A stretch of DNA of 11,029 nucleotides, taken from assembly GCA_030691925.1 (NCBI GenBank), contig JAUYDG010000027.1:1-11029 (forward strand), read 5' to 3'. The notes under the pieces are model-generated. The model searched no databases, had not been told where the DNA came from, and saw only the letters and a list, made by a program, of their open reading frames with translations. The translations under genes and the position numbers were made by a program. Below are positions 7,134 to 11,029 of the stretch, piece by piece; the first letter of the stretch is position 1; each line of letters begins with the position of its first letter. The stretch is from Nanobdellota archaeon. GTDB lineage: Archaea > Nanobdellota > Nanobdellia > SCGC-AAA011-G17 > VGLX01.

Positions 7134-7850
7134 ATGGAGATAAGTAAGGGATTAGAGATAATGGACTTGTGCCTGTATTTTAAGAAAGAGAAGGCTCTTG
7201 TCCTGGCAGATGTGCATATGGGCTACGAGGAGGCATTGAACAAGCAAGGAGTATTGGTTCCTAGGTTTCAGTACGCTGAGACTGTGAAGCACTTAGAAGG
7301 CATTCTTAGCGGTTTTAAGGTGAATAAGATCATAATAAACGGTGATTTGAAGCACGAGTTCGGGACTATCAGCGAGACAGAGTGGAGGCATACGCTAAGG
7401 CTTCTTGACCTGCTGTCTGAGCATTGCAGGAAGATAATACTCATTAAAGGGAATCATGATACGATTCTTGGCCCGATTGCTGAGAAGCGTGGCTTGGATG
7501 TGAAGAAGAATTATGTCATCGGCAGGACGATGATATTTCATGGCAACAAGATCCCTACTGGCGAGAAGTTTGACAGCATGAAGAGGATTGTAATCGGCCA
7601 TGAGCACCCCGCTGTGAGCCTGTACAAGGGTGGCAGGCTTGAGAAGTTCAAGTGCTTCTTGAAGGGCAAGTGGAAGAAGAAGGAGCTTATCGTGATGCCG
7701 TCTTTCAACCTTGTTACTGAAGGCACTGATGTTCTTAATGAGGAGCTTTTGAGCCCTTTTTTGAAGCAGGATATAAGCAGGTTTCAGGTGTTCATAGTTT
7801 CAGAAGGGGTTTACGGCTTTGGGTCTATAGAAGATATAAAAAATTTATAA
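7134..7850 (+). CDS. COG1407-type metallophosphoesterase (PdeM-like, Lhr-associated)
   Basis: A 238-residue calcineurin-like phosphoesterase. The metal-binding motifs are in order: DVH (26-28), GDLKH with Asp71 (70-74), GNHD (106-109), HG (136-137) and GHEHP (155-159). Together they form the two-metal site used to hydrolyse phosphodiester bonds. The pattern and size fit the ICC-like COG1407 group. Bacterial relatives (PdeM) occur with a ligase, an Lhr helicase and a nuclease in DNA damage response loci, and archaeal members are often found near lhr. The substrate is not known from sequence; nucleic acid is likely from context. The ATG at 7134 is supported by the TATA box 28 bases upstream and no Shine-Dalgarno motif, so the mRNA is nearly leaderless. 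It is convergent with the lipoprotein gene, 8 bases away, and separated from lhr by proline dehydrogenase and the IS element. Confidence 0.9.
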   Translation: MEISKGLEIMDLCLYFKKEKALVLADVHMGYEEALNKQGVLVPRFQYAETVKHLEGILSGFKVNKIIINGDLKHEFGTISETEWRHTLRLLDLLSEHCRKIILIKGNHDTILGPIAEKRGLDVKKNYVIGRTMIFHGNKIPTGEKFDSMKRIVIGHEHPAVSLYKGGRLEKFKCFLKGKWKKKELIVMPSFNLVTEGTDVLNEELLSPFLKQDISRFQVFIVSEGVYGFGSIEDIKNL

Positions 7851-7855
7851 AAAAA
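7849..7855 (-). terminator. T-rich terminator for the lipoprotein gene
   Basis: Read on the minus strand, seven T follow about four bases after the lipoprotein stop codon, with more T-rich sequence within the end of the convergent phosphoesterase gene. Such U-tracts terminate archaeal transcription. No hairpin is seen. Confidence 0.35.
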
Positions 7856-7858
7856 TAA

Positions 7859-8662
7859 TTACTTATATTGAATTACTATAGCTTCTGTTTCTACAGTGTT
7901 TCCGCCTTGGTCTGTGAATTCTGCCCAGTATGTGTACCTTCCTTTTTTGTTCGTGTCTAATGGGATTACTTCAAAACACCATGTAGGGGGCGTTTTTTTA
8001 AAAATCAACTGCCCTTTTGGGTAGTCAAAGTTTTTCCATAGTTTTCCATTTTCGTAGACTTTAGCACTGACTATACCTCTGTTGTCACCGTCATCACGGG
8101 CGTCTATTACTAGTTCATTCTTATTATCATTAACCCATATTCCACCACTAAGCGGGCCAACTGTGGGTGGCAGGTCTAATATTTTTCCAGTAAATTCTGC
8201 CTGTTTAGTTTCGCTTCTTCTTACACTTCCATTTTCATAAGTGAATTCAGCAAAGTAAGAATGTACACCTGGCTCTTCGTGTTTAACATCTATTAAAATT
8301 GCTTCTAGGCAATTATTATCTTTGCCTTTTTCTTCTTTGATTAGCTTTCCATTTTCATAAAGTTTTATCATCCTTACATTTAAATAATCATTACGGTAAT
8401 CACTTTTATCCCATGTGCTTGCAAAAACGTGTAGGGTTTGGCCTGTTTTTAATTCTGGGGTTAAATCTAAGCTGATATCTGAATACTTCTTGTTTATATC
8501 CTCATTTACAACGTACTCTCTATGGGCTTGGCCAGGTTTAGTGACGTACTCCTTTGTTTCCTGCTTTGGCTCTTCTGGTTTGCTGCAGGCGCTTATTCCT
8601 AGTGCTAGAGTTCCTGCGAGTATGCAAGTAAAAATCCCTTTTGAAATTGTGTTTAGTTTCAT
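7859..8662 (-). CDS. Lipoprotein with two related beta-rich (Ig-like) domains
   Basis: A 267-residue exported protein. A basic N-terminus and a hydrophobic stretch (about residues 9-25) end in a lipobox, GISAC, with the lipidated Cys at residue 26, so it should be anchored outside the cell membrane. A charged linker (27-60) is followed by two domains of about 90-100 residues that look like copies of each other. Domain 1 (about 65-157) has KLYENGKLI (100-108) and HSYFAEFTYENG (134-145). Domain 2 (about 166-266) has KVYENGKLW (201-209) and YTYWAEFTDQGG (243-254). The alternating pattern and the Y-x-A/W-x-A-E-F-T ending suggest Ig-like or fibronectin-type beta sandwiches, so a surface binding or adhesion role is possible but not shown. 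It has a clear AGGAGG 10 bases before the ATG, unlike most neighbours. Confidence 0.75.
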   Translation of the reverse strand: MKLNTISKGIFTCILAGTLALGISACSKPEEPKQETKEYVTKPGQAHREYVVNEDINKKYSDISLDLTPELKTGQTLHVFASTWDKSDYRNDYLNVRMIKLYENGKLIKEEKGKDNNCLEAILIDVKHEEPGVHSYFAEFTYENGSVRRSETKQAEFTGKILDLPPTVGPLSGGIWVNDNKNELVIDARDDGDNRGIVSAKVYENGKLWKNFDYPKGQLIFKKTPPTWCFEVIPLDTNKKGRYTYWAEFTDQGGNTVETEAIVIQYK

Positions 8663-8672
8663 TTTATCAATT

Positions 8673-8717
8673 CCTCCTATTATTTCTTGAAGCTAGGAGA
8701 AACAGCAGGTATATAAA
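8673..8717 (-). promoter_or_regulatory. Lipoprotein promoter and Shine-Dalgarno site
   Basis: On the minus strand TTTATATA (8710-8717) is a TATA box about 50 bases before the ATG, and AGGAGG (8673-8678) is a perfect Shine-Dalgarno motif 10 bases before it. The predicted leader is about 25 bases. This confirms the start at 8662. Confidence 0.6.
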
Positions 8718-8729
8718 TCTTTCCATTAG

Positions 8730-8749
8730 ATACTACTCAATAGTGGTAT
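8730..8749. promoter_or_regulatory. Hairpin or operator between dph6 and the lipoprotein promoter
   Basis: ATACTACT-caat-AGTGGTAT pairs over 8 bases with one G-T wobble. It lies 12 bases upstream of the lipoprotein TATA box and 12 bases after the dph6 stop codon, so it could be an operator or activator site, or a 3' RNA hairpin of the upstream operon. A palindrome ATAATATTAT follows at 8748-8757. Function is unknown. Confidence 0.35.
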
Positions 8750-8761
8750 AATATTATGGGC

Positions 8762-9448
8762 TTACTTTTTGGCAAGTTCAGCCTTTTTTATTATTAGTCT
8801 AGCTATGTTTTTGTCTTCTTCTATGATATCAGCATCTGTTATTTCTATCTTCTTTTTGAACATTGGAGCGTCTAGTACTAAGGATTCGTACTCTCCGCCC
8901 TCACCTGCTACGTTAAGCCCACTTTTTTTGTTTAGTTTTACTAGTCTGTCTATCATTCCGTTGTCAAGTTCCTTTCCCAGCCAGTTCCTGTCCAGCCCTT
9001 CAGCAGCTACCGAGCTTAAGACAACCTTAAAGCCTTCCTTAACTAGATCTCTTACTTCTTTTTCTTGGTCTTTGTGCCACAATGGTGAGAAAACTTTCAA
9101 GTTTATTTTGTCGCACACTTTTTCTATTCTTGTCCTTTGGTAGTCTGAGAACAAAGCTCCTGTAACAACTCCTCCTATTTTGTATTTTTCTTTTGCTTTT
9201 TCCAGTGCTTTTTCCAAATCTCTTACTTCAGCCTCTTTTTTGCCTTCTGTTGTTTGTTCCAATAATGGAAGCTCCATCGCTTCAGCCTGTAGCTTTGTCA
9301 TTTCAATGTTTGGTGTGTGGAACATGAATGAGTCAGGATTTTTGCTTTTTATCGTTATCAGGCATTTTATTTCATAGCCTTGCTTCTGCATAAGGTATAA
9401 TGCGTAGCTCGAGTCTTTTCCTGAACTGAACAATGCTCCAAGTCTCAT
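8762..9448 (-). CDS. dph6: Diphthine--ammonia ligase (Dph6)
   Basis: A 228-residue adenine-nucleotide alpha-hydrolase-fold enzyme (DUF71, COG2102). Dph6 carries out the last step of diphthamide formation: amidation of diphthine on elongation factor 2 with ammonium and ATP, releasing AMP and pyrophosphate. Key motifs are the PP-loop SSGKDS (8-13), TGALFSDYQRTRIE (96-109) and GEGGEYES (182-189), all diagnostic for the family. Length matches archaeal single-domain members; the fused RidA-like domains of eukaryotic Dph6 are absent. The ATG overlaps the stop of the upstream asparagine-synthase-like gene as ATGA (9445-9448), so the two are very likely cotranscribed and translationally coupled. Diphthamide is found in archaea and eukaryotes, which supports an archaeal source. 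Confidence 0.93.
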   Translation of the reverse strand: MRLGALFSSGKDSSYALYLMQKQGYEIKCLITIKSKNPDSFMFHTPNIEMTKLQAEAMELPLLEQTTEGKKEAEVRDLEKALEKAKEKYKIGGVVTGALFSDYQRTRIEKVCDKINLKVFSPLWHKDQEKEVRDLVKEGFKVVLSSVAAEGLDRNWLGKELDNGMIDRLVKLNKKSGLNVAGEGGEYESLVLDAPMFKKKIEITDADIIEEDKNIARLIIKKAELAKK

Positions 9449-10242
9449 TTTAAACTCCTAAGATAATCCGCCTTGTATTTTAAGCCATGTTTTTTTGTTA
9501 GTTTTAGTATAGCGTTGTCTATTCTGCTCCCGTATTGTGCTGCTCTTTTTTTTCTCATAGCATATTCTTCTGGCAGTCCTAACTGTATTGCTGTTTTTCT
9601 TAGTATCCATTTTTTGATGCCGTCTTTTATTTTGTATTTTCCAGGGATTTTTAGCGCGTAGTCTACAAGCTCTTTTTCCAGGAATGGCAGTCTCAGCTCT
9701 AATCCATTATGTTTTGCTATTGCTTCGTCTCTGTCCAGATCTCTTTCTTTTATATTTTTTAATCCCGCTACGCATTCTTTGTTTATGTCCTCTGCTTTTT
9801 CGTGCCTTTCGTAGCCTGCAAATATCTCCTCTGAGCCGAGGCCTGAGAAGATTATTCTTATCCCGTCTTTTTTTGCTTGTTCGCAGGCTGGCAGGAATGT
9901 TGTCCCTACTCCGATTGTTACGACGTCTGTTTTTCCAGTTATATTTATAGTTTTTTTCAAGTATTCTTCTACTTCTTCCAGGTTTAATCTTATCGTTTTC
10001 AGTTCGAATCCTAGGTCTTTAGCAATTTTTTCTGCGTATTCTAGGTCTTCTGCCTTTTTTAGCCCTGGCTCTTCTAGGGCTGTTGTGTAGCAGATAAAAT
10101 TTTTTCTTAATTTTTTGGCTGTGAAGGCTATCAGCGTGGAATCTACTCCCCCTGAGAATAGTATCCCAAACTTTTCTTCTGGTATGTTTTTTTCTATACT
10201 TCTGAGGATTAAGCTGCTTAGTTCTTTTACTATTTGTTCCAT
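9445..10242 (-). CDS. Stand-alone asparagine-synthase-domain protein (no glutaminase domain)
   Basis: At 265 residues it contains only the C-terminal ATP-pyrophosphatase domain of AsnB. Motifs are the PP-loop FSGGVDST (29-36), GLGSEEIFAGY (134-144), LELRLPFL (181-188) and KKRAAQYGS (231-239). The N-terminal Cys-dependent glutaminase domain of AsnB, normally about 200 residues, is missing and no gene for it is nearby. It may use free ammonia or a partner amidotransferase, or it may amidate or ligate another substrate by adenylation. Asparagine synthesis is possible but not proven. It is the first gene of an operon with dph6, which also uses ammonium and a PP-loop. The start at ATG 10242 has a TATA-like TTTTAAAC about 28 bases upstream and no Shine-Dalgarno motif. 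Confidence 0.85.
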   Translation of the reverse strand: MEQIVKELSSLILRSIEKNIPEEKFGILFSGGVDSTLIAFTAKKLRKNFICYTTALEEPGLKKAEDLEYAEKIAKDLGFELKTIRLNLEEVEEYLKKTINITGKTDVVTIGVGTTFLPACEQAKKDGIRIIFSGLGSEEIFAGYERHEKAEDINKECVAGLKNIKERDLDRDEAIAKHNGLELRLPFLEKELVDYALKIPGKYKIKDGIKKWILRKTAIQLGLPEEYAMRKKRAAQYGSRIDNAILKLTKKHGLKYKADYLRSLK

Positions 10243-10266
10243 AACGTTTTTTAAAAACTTAGACGG

Positions 10267-10273
10267 TTTAAAA
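10267..10273 (-). promoter_or_regulatory. TATA-like element of the asparagine-synthase-like/dph6 operon
   Basis: On the minus strand TTTTAAA lies about 28 bases before ATG 10242. It shares the 82-base divergent spacer with the phosphoribosyltransferase promoter. It is less canonical than the TTTATAAA boxes elsewhere in the window. Confidence 0.4.
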
Positions 10274-10293
10274 GGCTATCTGAAATAGGTTAA

Positions 10294-10301
10294 TTTTATA
10301 T
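10294..10301 (+). promoter_or_regulatory. TATA box of the phosphoribosyltransferase gene
   Basis: TTTTATAT is centred about 27 bases before ATG 10325, so the transcript should be nearly leaderless. No Shine-Dalgarno motif is seen. Confidence 0.55.
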
Positions 10302-10324
10302 ATTCCTGTAGTTTTGAGAATTTT

Positions 10325-10945
10325 ATGGCAAGCATTGAAGTTCCTGAATGGTTCAATCCAGAGCTTTTGCCTTTGTTGGAGGAGAAGCTTGACCGCTCGA
10401 AGATGAAGCAGGAAGAGAGGCGTCTTGACTGGGTTGTGAGGCAGGTTTTGAAGGCTATGCCTTCCAGCTGGACCGGGATTGACACTACTAAGTTCACTTG
10501 GAAGGATATCGAGCAGATGGTAGCGGCTAATTGCTGGGCTGTCTTTGAGTCGTGGTTTGAGCCTGACCTTGTTATAGGAATCAAGTCTGGCGGTGCTTTC
10601 ATCGCTGATTACGTTGCTAAATATTCGCACATAAGCGAAGTTGACTATATGAAAATCTCTCATTATTCGAGCAATTCTAGAAGCGTTGTTAAGTCCACTA
10701 TTAATTCTTATAACAAAAAGGCGGTCATAAAAGAAGAGCCTAAGGTTGTGGTTGAGGACCGGAAGATAATCTTGGTTGATGATCAGGTCGGCACAGGCTC
10801 TACATTTGAGGTGGGCAAGGCGTATCTTCATAACAAGAATGCCAAGGATGTCAGGACTTTCTGTTTGTACTCTCGTGGCCCTAAGGTGGATTTCTGTTTG
10901 AGAAAGGGAATGATGATTTACACTCCTCGGGGTAAGGATCCTTAA
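10325..10945 (+). CDS. Type I phosphoribosyltransferase, substrate unknown
   Basis: A 206-residue protein whose C-terminal two thirds has the PRTase fold. DLVIGIKSGGAFIADYVA (81-98) matches the first strand and loop, and IILVDDQVGTGSTF (148-161) is the PRPP-binding motif with the two adjacent acidic residues (Asp152, Asp153) and a GTGST loop. Members transfer bases or other groups to or from PRPP; nucleobase salvage is the usual role, but no base-specific hood can be recognised, so I give no symbol. The first 80 residues are a Lys/Glu-rich, Trp-containing helical extension that is unusual for salvage PRTases and may be a separate domain. It diverges from the asparagine-synthase-like operon and converges with a membrane-protein gene 4 bases downstream. 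T-ending codons and TTG leucines predominate, as in the body of lhr. Confidence 0.8.
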   Translation: MASIEVPEWFNPELLPLLEEKLDRSKMKQEERRLDWVVRQVLKAMPSSWTGIDTTKFTWKDIEQMVAANCWAVFESWFEPDLVIGIKSGGAFIADYVAKYSHISEVDYMKISHYSSNSRSVVKSTINSYNKKAVIKEEPKVVVEDRKIILVDDQVGTGSTFEVGKAYLHNKNAKDVRTFCLYSRGPKVDFCLRKGMMIYTPRGKDP

Positions 10946-10949
10946 GTTC

Positions 10950-11029
10950 TTAGTAGAAGTATCCTTGCTTGTAGAGGTAGCCTAACAGGCCTCCTCCTAT
11001 GACTAGGACCATGGATAGTAAGAGCAGCA
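10950..11029 (-). CDS. C-terminal end of a membrane protein (partial)
   Basis: Read on the minus strand, the last 25 codons of a gene entering from beyond the right edge end in TAA at 10950-10952. They encode a hydrophobic, Gly-rich segment (LLLLSMVLVIGGGLLGYLY) and a short tail KQGYFY. This is a C-terminal membrane helix, so the product is an integral or tail-anchored membrane protein; nothing more can be said. Codons are C-rich (TAC, TTC, GGC), unlike the convergent phosphoribosyltransferase gene. Confidence 0.55.
   Translation of the reverse strand, partial: LLLLSMVLVIGGGLLGYLYKQGYFY

Noticed and set aside
8769..9143. 124-codon plus-strand ORF rich in Ser and Phe opposite dph6
   Set aside because: Translation of the complement of Lys/Glu-rich dph6 codons; composition is typical of an antisense shadow.
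10268..10831. 187-codon minus-strand ORF opposite the phosphoribosyltransferase gene
   Set aside because: It is the antisense shadow of a well-supported gene with a PRPP motif and has no recognisable domain.
1..11029. CRISPR array, tRNA or rRNA genes, or a phage or defence island
   Set aside because: No regularly spaced direct repeats, no cloverleaf or rRNA-like stretch, and no defence or phage genes other than TnpB were seen on reading both strands by eye.

Overview
The window looks like chromosomal DNA of an archaeon, possibly a small-genome (DPANN-like) lineage; the lineage is inference only. Archaeal signs seen in the sequence are TATA boxes of the form TTTATAAA lying 26-33 bases before several ATG codons, mostly with no Shine-Dalgarno motif (nearly leaderless transcripts). 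Gene content also fits: an archaeal Lhr-type helicase, a COG1407-type phosphoesterase, the diphthamide enzyme Dph6 and a TnpB-only insertion element. Genes are tightly packed on both strands, with convergent neighbours overlapping or separated by a few bases.

Layout. Positions 1-198 (minus) hold the N-terminal part of an unrecognised charged protein, divergent from a small one-helix membrane protein (295-471). A cytosolic serpin protease inhibitor follows (651-1793). Next is a large Lhr-type superfamily 2 helicase (1924-4521) whose reading frame carries a single in-frame TGA at 2062-2064, in a short stretch with several departures from family consensus and an abrupt change of codon usage. Proline dehydrogenase (4518-5450, minus) overlaps the helicase end by 4 bases. 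A roughly 400-base gene-free stretch leads into a TnpB-only IS200/IS605 (IS1341-like) element. Its right end and predicted omega-RNA stop just before the promoter of a metallophosphoesterase gene (7134-7850). Convergent to that is a lipoprotein with two similar beta-rich domains (7859-8662, minus). Then comes a two-gene operon (minus) of Dph6 and a stand-alone asparagine-synthase-type ATPase, joined by an ATGA overlap. A divergent phosphoribosyltransferase (10325-10945) and the C-terminus of a membrane protein (10950-11029, minus) close the window.

How the genes fit together. Lhr and COG1407-type phosphoesterases are known to occur together in DNA repair neighbourhoods; here the two lie about 2.6 kb apart with proline dehydrogenase and the TnpB element between them. 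Dph6 and the asparagine-synthase-like protein are both PP-loop ATP pyrophosphatases catalysing amidation-type chemistry and are probably cotranscribed. The most notable points are the interrupted and possibly chimeric lhr gene, the position of the TnpB guide over the phosphoesterase promoter, and an archaeal serpin with an inhibitory-type hinge. I did not find a convincing new multi-gene system.
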